NCBI GenBank assembly: GCA_038319625.1
Contig: JBBQDK010000012.1
Span: forward strand, 1-30,278
Direction of reading: 5' to 3'
Length of the DNA stretch: 30,278 bases
From: JBBQDK01 sp038319625
GTDB taxonomy: Bacteria; Pseudomonadota; Gammaproteobacteria; JBBQDK01
Part shown: in pieces, positions 23,412-30,278 of the stretch
How the letters are laid out: each line of letters begins with the position of its first letter
How positions within the stretch are numbered: position 1 is the stretch's first letter
Program-made: the position numbers and the translations under genes
The notes under the pieces: model-generated
What the model was told of the DNA's origin: nothing
Seen by the model: the letters and a program-made list of their open reading frames with translations, nothing else
Databases searched by the model: none

Positions 23412-23493
23412 TACCGCAGCGGCACAGAGAACACAGAGATTTGTTCTTGTTGAATATCATTAATTTTCCTCTGTGTCCTCTGTGCCACTGCGG
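23412..23493. repeat. CCGCAG-GGCACAGAG inverted repeat upstream of clpB
   Basis: Left arm CCGCAGCGGCACAGAGAACA starting at 23414 and right arm TCCTCTGTGTCCTCTGTGCC starting at 23467 (continuing to CTGCGG at 23493) are near-complements over about 26 bases. The repeat occupies the middle of the 240-base clpB upstream region, where a promoter would be expected. No convincing sigma-32 promoter was found there. Confidence 0.7.
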
Positions 23494-23546
23494 CTTAAAG
23501 TGAATAAATCAGCTGTTCCTTAAATCGAATTGAATGGAGTACGCAC

Positions 23547-26141
23547 ATGCGTATGGACAAATTGACCAGTAAATTCCAGCAGGCCCTGGCCGACGCACAG
23601 TCGCTCGCCATCGGCCGCGATCACCAGTTCATCGAACCGCAGCATGTTATGGTGGCGCTGCTTGATCAGCAGGGCGGCACGGTGCGCCACCTGCTGACGC
23701 AGGCCGATGTGAATGTGAACAAATTGCGTTCGCAACTCGGCGAGGCCCTGGACCGGCTGCCCAAGGTCGAGGGTGCGCAGGGCGATGTACACATCTCCAA
23801 TGATCTCAATCGCGTCTTCAATATCACCGACAAGCTCGCCCAGCAGCGCAAGGATCAATACATCTCCAGTGAACTGTTCGTGCTCGCAAGCCTGGAGGAC
23901 AAGGGTGCGCTCGGCGAGCTGCTACGCAAGAACGGCGCCACCAAGGGCATGCTCGAGAAGGCCATCGACGAATTGCGCGGCGGCCAGAAGGTCGACGATC
24001 CGAATGCCGAGGAACAACGTCAGGCGCTGGAAAAATACACCATCGATCTGACCGAGCGCGCCGAGCAGGGCAAGCTCGATCCGGTCATCGGCCGCGATGA
24101 CGAGATCCGCCGCACCATTCAGGTCCTGCAGCGCCGCACCAAGAACAACCCGGTGCTGATCGGCGAACCGGGCGTGGGCAAGACTGCCATCGTCGAGGGC
24201 CTGGCGCAGCGCATCATCAACGGCGAGGTGCCCGAGGGGCTCAAGGGCAAACGCCTGCTGTCTCTGGACATGGGCGCGCTGATTGCCGGCGCGAAATTCC
24301 GCGGCGAATTCGAGGAGCGTCTCAAGGCGGTACTCAACGACCTTTCCAAACAGGAAGGTCAGATCATCCTGTTCATCGACGAACTGCACACCATGGTCGG
24401 CGCCGGCAAGGCCGAGGGTTCGATGGATGCCGGCAACATGCTCAAACCCGCGCTGGCACGCGGTGAGCTGCATTGCGTTGGTGCGACCACGCTGGACGAG
24501 TACCGTAAATATATCGAGAAGGACGCCGCGCTCGAGCGACGCTTCCAGAGGGTATTGGTCGATGAGCCGAGCGTCGAGGATACCATCGCCATCCTGCGCG
24601 GCCTGAAGGAACGCTACGAGGTGCACCACGGTGTCGATATCACCGATCCGGCCATCGTCGCCGCGGCCACGCTCTCGCATCGCTACATCGCCGACCGGCA
24701 ACTGCCCGACAAGGCCATCGACCTGATCGATGAAGCCGCCAGCCGCATCCGTATGGAGATCGATTCCAAGCCGGAAGAAATGGACCGTCTGGAACGGCGT
24801 CTGATCCAGCTCAAGATCGAGCGCGAGGCCTTGAAGAAGGAAACCGACGAGGCCTCGAAGAAGCGCCTGGACAATCTGCAGACCGAGATCGACAAGCTCG
24901 ACCGCGAGTATTCCGATCTGGAAGAGATCTGGAAATCCGAAAAGCTGTTGCTGCAAGGTGCCGCCCACATCAAGGAGGAGCTGGAGCGCGCCCGCATGGA
25001 ATTGGAAACGGCGCGCCGCGCCTCCGATCTCGCGCGCATGTCCGAGCTGCAATACGGCCAGATTCCCGAGCTGGAGAAGCAGCTCGTCAAGGCCTCGCAG
25101 GCGGAAACGCAAGACATGCAATTGCTGCGTAACAAGGTGACCGACGAAGAGATCGCCGAAGTGGTATCGAAGTGGACCGGTATTCCGGTATCAAAGATGC
25201 TGGAAGGCGAGCGCGACAAACTGCTGCGCATGGAGGATGAATTGCGCAAGCGTGTCATCGGTCAGGAAGAGGCCATCAAGGTGGTGGCGAATGCGATCCG
25301 CCGTTCGCGTGCCGGCCTGTCCGATCCCAATCGCCCGAACGGTTCGTTTCTGTTCCTCGGTCCCACCGGGGTCGGCAAGACCGAACTGTGCAAGACACTG
25401 GCGAGTTTTCTCTTCGATACCGACGAGGCCATGGTGCGCATCGACATGTCCGAGTTCATGGAGAAGCACTCCGTGGCGCGTCTGATCGGCGCGCCGCCCG
25501 GCTACGTCGGCTATGAAGAAGGCGGCTATCTCACCGAGTTGGTGCGGCGCCGGCCTTACTCCGTGATACTCATGGATGAGGTCGAGAAGGCGCATCCGGA
25601 TGTATTCAATGTGCTGTTGCAAGTCTTGGATGACGGCCGTCTGACCGACGGTCAGGGCCGTACAGTGGATTTTCGCAATACCGTGATCGTGATGACCTCC
25701 AATCTGGGTTCGCAGATGATCCAGGAAATGTCAGGCGAGGCGAATTACGAGAAGATGAAGGCGGCGGTGATGGAAATCGTCGGCGGCCACTTTCGTCCCG
25801 AGTTCATCAACCGCGTCGACGACGTGGTGGTATTCCACCCGCTGGGCCGCGAACAGATCCGCGCCATCAGCACTATTCAGATCGCCTACCTGCGCAAGCG
25901 CCTGCAGGACCGCGATATGGATATCGAACTCACCAACGCGGCCCTGGATCGTCTCGGCGAGGCGGGTTTCGATCCGGTGTACGGTGCACGGCCACTGAAG
26001 CGCGCTATCCAGAATCAGCTGGAAAATCCGTTGGCGCAGGAAATACTCGCCGGCCGGTTCGGGCCGGGCGACGCGATTCGCGTCGAAGTGCAGGGTGATC
26101 ACCTCGACTTCGTCAAAGGCGCACGCGCGTCGGCGGTGTAA
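23547..26141 (+). CDS. clpB: ATP-dependent disaggregase ClpB
   Basis: An 864-residue Hsp100 chaperone (E. coli 857). It has an N-terminal Clp_N domain (about 5-145), AAA-1 with Walker A GEPGVGKT (206-213) and Walker B ILFIDELHTM, and a middle coiled-coil domain (about 410-530). AAA-2 carries Walker A GPTGVGKT (about 609-616) and Walker B VILMDEVEKAH. The middle domain distinguishes it from ClpA and ClpC, and no ClpP-binding loop is expected. With DnaK it extracts and refolds aggregated proteins after heat stress. GGAG precedes the ATG; a second Met two codons on is a possible alternative start. Confidence 0.97.
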   Translation: MRMDKLTSKFQQALADAQSLAIGRDHQFIEPQHVMVALLDQQGGTVRHLLTQADVNVNKLRSQLGEALDRLPKVEGAQGDVHISNDLNRVFNITDKLAQQRKDQYISSELFVLASLEDKGALGELLRKNGATKGMLEKAIDELRGGQKVDDPNAEEQRQALEKYTIDLTERAEQGKLDPVIGRDDEIRRTIQVLQRRTKNNPVLIGEPGVGKTAIVEGLAQRIINGEVPEGLKGKRLLSLDMGALIAGAKFRGEFEERLKAVLNDLSKQEGQIILFIDELHTMVGAGKAEGSMDAGNMLKPALARGELHCVGATTLDEYRKYIEKDAALERRFQRVLVDEPSVEDTIAILRGLKERYEVHHGVDITDPAIVAAATLSHRYIADRQLPDKAIDLIDEAASRIRMEIDSKPEEMDRLERRLIQLKIEREALKKETDEASKKRLDNLQTEIDKLDREYSDLEEIWKSEKLLLQGAAHIKEELERARMELETARRASDLARMSELQYGQIPELEKQLVKASQAETQDMQLLRNKVTDEEIAEVVSKWTGIPVSKMLEGERDKLLRMEDELRKRVIGQEEAIKVVANAIRRSRAGLSDPNRPNGSFLFLGPTGVGKTELCKTLASFLFDTDEAMVRIDMSEFMEKHSVARLIGAPPGYVGYEEGGYLTELVRRRPYSVILMDEVEKAHPDVFNVLLQVLDDGRLTDGQGRTVDFRNTVIVMTSNLGSQMIQEMSGEANYEKMKAAVMEIVGGHFRPEFINRVDDVVVFHPLGREQIRAISTIQIAYLRKRLQDRDMDIELTNAALDRLGEAGFDPVYGARPLKRAIQNQLENPLAQEILAGRFGPGDAIRVEVQGDHLDFVKGARASAV

Positions 26142-26156
26142 TAGATAATATTGGAC

Positions 26157-26243
26157 GCTGCGTCGCAGAGGATGCTAGAGAACCACATGCGAGAGATTGA
26201 AGGGTCAGGTTTTCTCTGTGTCTTCTGCGACTCAGCGGCAAAA
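26157..26243. repeat. TCGCAGAGGA inverted repeat after clpB
   Basis: CGCTGCGTCGCAGAGGATGC near 26157 and TCTGTGTCTTCTGCGACTCA near 26217 are imperfect complements over about 25 bases. The position 15-100 bases after the clpB stop suits a terminator-like role. Confidence 0.5.
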
Positions 26244-26267
26244 CCCATATTGTTCGTGAAGCTCTGA

Positions 26268-26433
26268 ATTATTGAACATTTCAAATTCAGCTGACACTCA
26301 CACGCCCCTCTCCCTGTGTCCCTCTCCCCGCAAGCGGGGCGAGGGGAACTCCCTCTCCCGCCGGGGCGGGAGAGGGTGGGAAAGTTTCGGCATCGATGAA
26401 ACCATGTCATGCGATTATGTAATGCTCAATAAT
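26268..26433 (+). mobile_element. Family A MITE-like element (A4)
   Basis: A 166-base element with ends ATTATTGAACATTTCA and TGTAATGCTCAATAAT, complementary at 14 of 16 positions. Inside are AATTCAGCTGACACTCACAC, two CCCTCTCCC-type hairpins and GGCATCGATGAAACCATGTC. It ends 22 bases from the stop of the convergent SDR gene. It is the best-preserved copy and defines the family. Confidence 0.8.
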
Positions 26434-26454
26434 CAAGAGATTTTTTGGACGCTG

Positions 26455-27300
26455 TCAGCGTTTCCCGCCACCGCCCGCTTTGCGCATCAGCAAGTCTAGT
26501 CCCCGACTCGACAGCACGCGTTTCAAATAGGCAAATAAATGACTTGGCACGGTGACGCGGTACCGCGCGCGCGGTCGCGGGCTGGTCAGGGCATGAATGA
26601 GTTTGTCGAGGACCGCTTCGGTCGGCAGCGTAAACGGCACAGCCGGCCCTTGCTTGCTGAGGCGGCGTTCCTGTGCGGCGTATTGTGAGCTGTGTGCGCT
26701 ATGTTCCGCGTCGATCCAGCGCTTGAACGCCGCGTGTGCATTGGTACGGAAGCGACTGTCGATGGGCCCCGGTTCGATCAAGGACACATGAATGCCGCTG
26801 CCGGTGAGTTCCATGCGCAGCGTATCGGTAAGACCTTCCAGCGCGAACTTGCTGGCGGTGTAGGCGCCACGGTAGGGCAGGGCGATAAAGCCCAGCAATG
26901 AGCTGTTCATGACGATGCGGCCATGCCCTTGCGCGCGCATCACCGGGAGAATGCGATTGGTCAGGTCCAGCCAGCCGAACAGGTTGGTCTCGAATTGTGC
27001 ACGCAATGCCGCGCGCGATAAATTCTCGACGGCACCGGGCAGGCCGTAGGCGCCGTTGTTGAACAATGCATCCAGGCTGCCGTCGCTGCGCTGCAGCACC
27101 GTCTGAACCGCCGTGGCTATCGAATCCGAATCATCCAGATCGAGTTGCAGCGCTTCCAGGCCTTGTGCCAGCAAGGCAGCTACGTCTTCGGCCTTGCGGG
27201 CGGCGGCGAACACACGCCAGCCGCGGGCCGCCAGACCACGCGCGCAGGCCAGGCCGATGCCGGTGGAACAGCCGGTAATAAGGATGGTCTGTCGGGCCAT
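26455..27300 (-). CDS. SDR-family oxidoreductase
   Basis: A 281-residue classical short-chain dehydrogenase/reductase. The cofactor motif is TGCSTGIG (9-16). NNGAYG takes the place of NNAG. The catalytic residues are Ser133/134, Tyr147 and Lys151 (YTASK). NSSLLGFIALPYRGAY and LIEPGPIDSRF match the DHRS or 17-beta-HSD-like group often annotated as SDR with unknown substrate. It starts 8 bases after the ABC exporter gene ends and is almost certainly co-transcribed with it. Confidence 0.9.
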   Translation of the reverse strand: MARQTILITGCSTGIGLACARGLAARGWRVFAAARKAEDVAALLAQGLEALQLDLDDSDSIATAVQTVLQRSDGSLDALFNNGAYGLPGAVENLSRAALRAQFETNLFGWLDLTNRILPVMRAQGHGRIVMNSSLLGFIALPYRGAYTASKFALEGLTDTLRMELTGSGIHVSLIEPGPIDSRFRTNAHAAFKRWIDAEHSAHSSQYAAQERRLSKQGPAVPFTLPTEAVLDKLIHALTSPRPRARYRVTVPSHLFAYLKRVLSSRGLDLLMRKAGGGGKR

Positions 27301-27308
27301 CGATCAAG

Positions 27309-29129
27309 TCACAGCGCGGCTGCGCGACCCGCCACTACACCTTCCTGATCCTGCCGTTCGCTCTGTTGCAGCTCCCACAGGCTGGCGTACAGTCCGTCCG
27401 CCGTCAGCAGTTGCTCATGAGTGCCGTGTTCGACTATGCGGCCCTGTTCCAGGACCAGAATCTGGTCGGCGTCGACGATGGTGGAGAGGCGATGCGCGAT
27501 CACCAGCGTGGTATGGTCGGCGGCCACCTCGCGCAGGGCTTCGAGTATCGCCTGTTCCGAGCGTGAATCGAGACTCGAGGTGGCCTCGTCGAAAATCAGT
27601 ATGCGCGGCTTCTTGAGAATGGTGCGGGCGATGGCGACACGCTGCTTCTCGCCACCGGAGAGTTTCAGACCGCGCTCGCCAACCAGGGTCTCGTAACCCT
27701 TGGGCAGCTTCATGATGAAGTGATGGATGTGTGCCAGTTGCGCGGCGTGCACTATTTCCTCGTGACTGGCGTCGGGGCGCGCATAGGCGATGTTGTATTC
27801 GATGGACTCGTTGAACAGCACGGTGTCCTGCGGGACGATGCCGATGGCGGCGCGCAGGCTCTGTTGCGAGACGGCGCGGATATCCTGTCCGTTGATCAGA
27901 ATGCGTCCGTTGCCGACATCGTAGAACCGGAACAGCAGCCGCGCCAGCGTCGACTTGCCCGCGCCGCTGGGGCCGACCACGGCAAGCTTCATGCCCGGCG
28001 GGATTTCGAAATCGACATCGTACAGGATCGGCCGCTCCGGATCGTAGGCGAACGAGACATGCTCGAAGCGCACGCGCGCATCGCTGACCACCAGCGGTGC
28101 GGCGTCCGGCTGGTCGGTGACCTCGGGTTTTTCATCAAGCAGCTTGAAGAGTCGGTCCATGTCGGCCAGCGCGTGCTTAAGTTGGCTGTAGACGATGCCG
28201 AGAAAATTCAGTGGCACGAACAATTGCAGCAGGAAGGCATTGACCAGCACCAGGTCACCCAGCGTCATGGTCTTGTTCACCACGCCCTGGCTGGCCAGTA
28301 TCATGATGGTCGTGACGCCGCAGGCGATCACCACGCCCTGGGCGAAGTTGAGCACGGACATCGAGGTCTGGCTTTTCACGGCGGCGTCCTGCCAGTGTTC
28401 CAGTGTTTCGTTGTAGCGGTGCAGCTCGAAGGCCTCGTTGCCGAAGTATTTCACGGTCTCGTAATTGAGCAGGCTGTCGATGGCCTGGGCGTTGGCGCGC
28501 GAATCCATGGCGTTCATGCGGGCGCGCAGTGGCATGCGCCACTCGGTAATCACGAAGGTCAGCGCCACGTAGATGGTTACGGTTATCACGGTGGCGATCA
28601 TGAACCAGGCGCTGTAGCGACTCAGCAGGATGGCGGCGACCAGACCGAGTTCCACCAGTGTCGGCACGATATTGAACAGCAGATAGACCAGCAGATTGCT
28701 CATGCTGGATGTGCCGCGTTCGATATCGCGCGTCAGGCCGCCGGTCTTGCGCTCCAGGTGAAAGCGCAGCGACAAGCTATGCAGATGCGTCAACACCTGG
28801 CCGGCCACCTCGCGGACGATGCCGTGCCGCACTTTGGCGAACAGCGTGTCACGCAATTCGTTGAACAGCGAGCCGGCCAGTCGCAGCGCGCCGTAGCCGA
28901 GCAGCAGCGCCAAAGGCAGCACCAATACCCGGTTGTGACTGGCATCGAGCGCATCGACAATGTGCTTGAGCAGCAACGGCACCCCGACCACGGCGAACTT
29001 GGCCGTCAGCAGCGACAACAGTGCCAGCCCGGTACGCCAGCGGTACCGCCACAGATAGGGCAGCATGGAACGCAGCGTCAGCAGGTCCTTGCTTTTTATG
29101 GCGGGGATATTGGAATGAGAGTCATGCAT
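27309..29129 (-). CDS. Atm1/HMT1-type ABC exporter (fused membrane and ATPase domains)
   Basis: A 606-residue half-transporter. Six membrane helices lie in about residues 30-310, including the Atm1-class signature NYETVKYFGNE (222-232) and LNFLGIVYSQLKHALADMD near the last helix. The ATPase domain has Walker A GPSGAGKS (386-393), the signature LSGGEKQRVA (490-499), Walker B LIFDEA (511-516) and the H-loop VIAHRLST. Atm1-type exporters of proteobacteria move glutathione-linked metals or persulfides out of the cytoplasm. That substrate is inferred from the class. A DsrE-like sulfur protein upstream is suggestive but not proof. Confidence 0.9.
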   Translation of the reverse strand: MHDSHSNIPAIKSKDLLTLRSMLPYLWRYRWRTGLALLSLLTAKFAVVGVPLLLKHIVDALDASHNRVLVLPLALLLGYGALRLAGSLFNELRDTLFAKVRHGIVREVAGQVLTHLHSLSLRFHLERKTGGLTRDIERGTSSMSNLLVYLLFNIVPTLVELGLVAAILLSRYSAWFMIATVITVTIYVALTFVITEWRMPLRARMNAMDSRANAQAIDSLLNYETVKYFGNEAFELHRYNETLEHWQDAAVKSQTSMSVLNFAQGVVIACGVTTIMILASQGVVNKTMTLGDLVLVNAFLLQLFVPLNFLGIVYSQLKHALADMDRLFKLLDEKPEVTDQPDAAPLVVSDARVRFEHVSFAYDPERPILYDVDFEIPPGMKLAVVGPSGAGKSTLARLLFRFYDVGNGRILINGQDIRAVSQQSLRAAIGIVPQDTVLFNESIEYNIAYARPDASHEEIVHAAQLAHIHHFIMKLPKGYETLVGERGLKLSGGEKQRVAIARTILKKPRILIFDEATSSLDSRSEQAILEALREVAADHTTLVIAHRLSTIVDADQILVLEQGRIVEHGTHEQLLTADGLYASLWELQQSERQDQEGVVAGRAAAL

Positions 29130-29228
29130 AGATTAAAGATGAAAGATGAAAGATGAAAGATTAAAGGGGTAAGGTAAGGAGAAGGAAGAGCGCGTTAACT
29201 TTTCTCTTTCATCTTTCATCTTTAATCT
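29130..29228. repeat. AAAGATGAAAGAT long inverted repeat (copy 3)
   Basis: Perfect 24-base arms (29130-29153 and 29205-29228), made of GATTAAAGATGAAAGATGAA-type sequence, enclose a 51-base spacer. The element exactly fills the space between the DsrE-like stop codon (29229) and the exporter start codon (29129), with no spare base at either end. Confidence 0.85.
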
Positions 29229-29606
29229 TCAATACGTCAACGTCACTGTATCCTCTTCCAGTGCCGCGCCGATGAAGGCCGCGCCGCCGCGCACGCCGTC
29301 CAGTTCCGGAATGGCGCTGGCTTCATCCAGGCCGTTCTCAGTCAGAGATGCGCCGCAGGCGTAGAAGCGCACCCCGGCATTATGCGCGTCCTGCATGAAG
29401 TCGTAGATGGACTTGTCGTGGCGCTCGCTGGGGTAGAGCTTGGCGGCCACCCCCTGGCGCAACAGGCTGGCAGCGCGTGAGGTGAAGTACATTTCCACCT
29501 CGATCTCCATGGCGGCGGCAACCGTGGCCTGGAAAAACGGCGATCCCAGCGTGGCGGGTATGCCCGGATCGGCGTTGAGCAGCATAAAAACGATTTTCTT
29601 GGCCAT
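29229..29606 (-). CDS. DsrE/DsrF-like sulfur-relay-fold protein
   Basis: A 125-residue protein. AKKIVFMLLNADPGIPATLG at the start is a DsrE-type nucleotide-like loop, VEMYFTSRAASLLRQGVA follows, and a conserved Cys lies in RFYACGASLTENGL. DsrE-family proteins often carry sulfur on such a Cys. It resembles the peroxiredoxin-like or YchN-type members rather than TusD of the tus operon. A start at 29630 adds eight residues outside the family pattern, so the ATG at 29606 was preferred. It precedes the exporter gene on the same strand. Confidence 0.78.
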   Translation of the reverse strand: MAKKIVFMLLNADPGIPATLGSPFFQATVAAAMEIEVEMYFTSRAASLLRQGVAAKLYPSERHDKSIYDFMQDAHNAGVRFYACGASLTENGLDEASAIPELDGVRGGAAFIGAALEEDTVTLTY

Positions 29607-29675
29607 GGTGCGGATCTCGGCAGCGCGCATGCGGTCCGGACATTGTCACAGAAACCCCGCCGGGTGCAAACCGTT

Positions 29676-29693
29676 GTTCCGGGCTGCCGGAAC
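29676..29693. repeat. Short perfect hairpin GTTCCGG-4-CCGGAAC
   Basis: Seven-base arms enclose GCTG, in the divergent gap between the DsrE-like gene and the short ORF at 29777. It could be an operator or the terminator of neither gene; the role is unknown. Confidence 0.4.
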
Positions 29694-29776
29694 AGCTACC
29701 CCATGATGCGCAGGGCTTTGTATACTGCGACTCTCGGTGTACCGAACCGGCCCAGCCACTGTAGGAGGTATATGTC

Positions 29777-29905
29777 ATGAAACCCGGTGCGGCGGAAATC
29801 AAGCAGGCGCTCACCGGGTCGCGCCGACTGTGTACAGAGACGCGTCAAATCCCTGGAAAAAGTATGTCGTCGGCCGGGCCTGTGTCTGACTTTCGGCTTG
29901 CCTGA
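29777..29905 (+). CDS. Short ORF with perfect Shine-Dalgarno, unknown
   Basis: A 42-codon frame. AGGAGG (29763-29768) sits 8 bases before the ATG, and a TATACT -10-like box lies near 29721, without a good -35. The peptide (starting MKPGAAEIKQALTGSRRLCT) resembles nothing I know and has no membrane segment. It ends 7 bases before a mobile element. It may be a genuine small protein, or the 5' remainder of a gene broken by a frameshift. Confidence 0.4.
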   Translation: MKPGAAEIKQALTGSRRLCTETRQIPGKSMSSAGPVSDFRLA

Positions 29906-29912
29906 AAAGGAG

Positions 29913-30278
29913 GGCTCCTCCGCAGAATTAGTGGGTAACCTGACGATTCTGTTCTTCATAACTTGCTGTAGTTGCGATGGTATAGTTGAATTCATGTCGC
30001 GTAGAGAGTGGCTACGTATTATTTCGAGGTATTACTGCGAACCGGATGATAGGAAAAGTCTCAGAGTGACAATTCCCTCTCCCTCAGGGAGAGGGCCAGG
30101 GTGAGGGGGGCAAAACATGAAGTCAGGAGAGATGATGATCTCTCTGGAAGCTCTGGAGTACTGGGTTCTGCGCTTCTGGAATCATGAGATTCTGATCGGG
30201 GCAAAGGCCATTCCGGAGTGTATCCATCAGGCACTGATTAAATCCCCTCACCCCAACCCCTCTCCCTGAGGGAGAGGG
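29913..30278 (+). mobile_element. Family B element (B2), cut by the window end
   Basis: The left end GGCTCCTCCGCAGAATTAGT matches both ends of the element at 14602-15027. The following 180 bases are clearly similar to the reverse complement of 14860-15027, including GATGGTATAGTTGAATTCAT and AGTGGCTACGTATT. CCCTCTCCCTCAGGGAGAGGG palindromes flank a short relic ORF. The right terminal repeat lies beyond the window. Confidence 0.75.
30117..30269 (+). pseudogene. Internally deleted DUF559-type endonuclease relic, C-terminal part
   Basis: A 50-codon frame that starts MKS as in B1, then reads LEALEYWVLRFWNHEIL, the characteristic C-terminal VLRFWN strand of DUF559 proteins. It ends IHQALIKSPHPNPSP. 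The N-terminal part kept in B1 and the catalytic PD-(D/E)XK core are missing. The tail is encoded by the CCCTCTCCC palindrome of the host element. Confidence 0.65.

Noticed and set aside
23307..23546. Sigma-32 promoter for clpB
   Set aside because: It is expected on biological grounds, but no CTTGAA and CCCCAT-type pair with correct spacing was found; the region is dominated by a hairpin.
23922..25121. 399-codon frame antisense to clpB
   Set aside because: It is composition-driven: the clpB frame is fully conserved and GC-rich third positions keep the opposite frame open.
27720..29156. 478-codon frame antisense to the ABC exporter
   Set aside because: The translation is rich in His, Gln and Val without motifs, and it is the shadow of a clear Atm1-type gene.

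Overview
This window looks like a chromosomal segment of an environmental, moderately GC-rich gammaproteobacterium. The evidence is neighbourhood conservation: pilS-pilR next to a type IVa pilin, bamD divergent from rluD, rluD followed by pgeF and clpB, and nadE followed by glnB. The species cannot be named from the sequence. No rRNA, tRNA, CRISPR array or intact transposase gene was seen.

Layout. (1) Positions 1-2490 are the end of a surface-polysaccharide locus: the C-terminus of a GT9 heptosyltransferase-like protein, a GT2 glycosyltransferase and an AT-rich FkbM-like methyltransferase on the opposite strand. (2) Positions 2488-12116 form one minus-strand block. In transcription order it holds a PP0621-type small protein, pilS, pilR, a 98-residue unknown, a six-TPR O-GlcNAc-transferase-like protein (GT41), the major pilin pilA, a TMTC-like GT-C membrane glycosyltransferase with a helical-repeat tail, and a polyprenyl-phosphate-sugar-synthase-like GT2. 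A good sigma-54 promoter faces pilA, as expected for PilR control. The pilin is therefore flanked by two different protein-glycosylation enzymes plus a possible donor-lipid enzyme; this is the most interesting biological system here. (3) Positions 12469-23306 are mostly plus-strand housekeeping genes: sucC, sucD, nadE, glnB, a nitroreductase (minus), bamD (minus), rluD, pgeF, a ZIP transporter, gcvR and def. (4) Positions 23547-29606 hold clpB, then on the minus strand a DsrE-like protein, an Atm1-type ABC exporter and an SDR oxidoreductase. (5) The last 650 bases hold a very short ORF with a perfect ribosome-binding site and the start of a mobile element.

The intergenic DNA is unusually structured. 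Two families of small non-autonomous elements recur. Family A (about 165 bp, ends ATTATTGA) has three full copies and one half copy. Family B (about 426 bp) has ISL3-like ends starting GGCTCYTSCGCA, an apparent 8-bp target duplication, and inside it differently deleted remnants of what looks like a DUF559 endonuclease gene. The sucD stop codon lies within the target duplication of one B copy. Other gaps carry long perfect or near-perfect inverted repeats with simple-sequence arms, in several unrelated sequence families, often touching the neighbouring stop codons.
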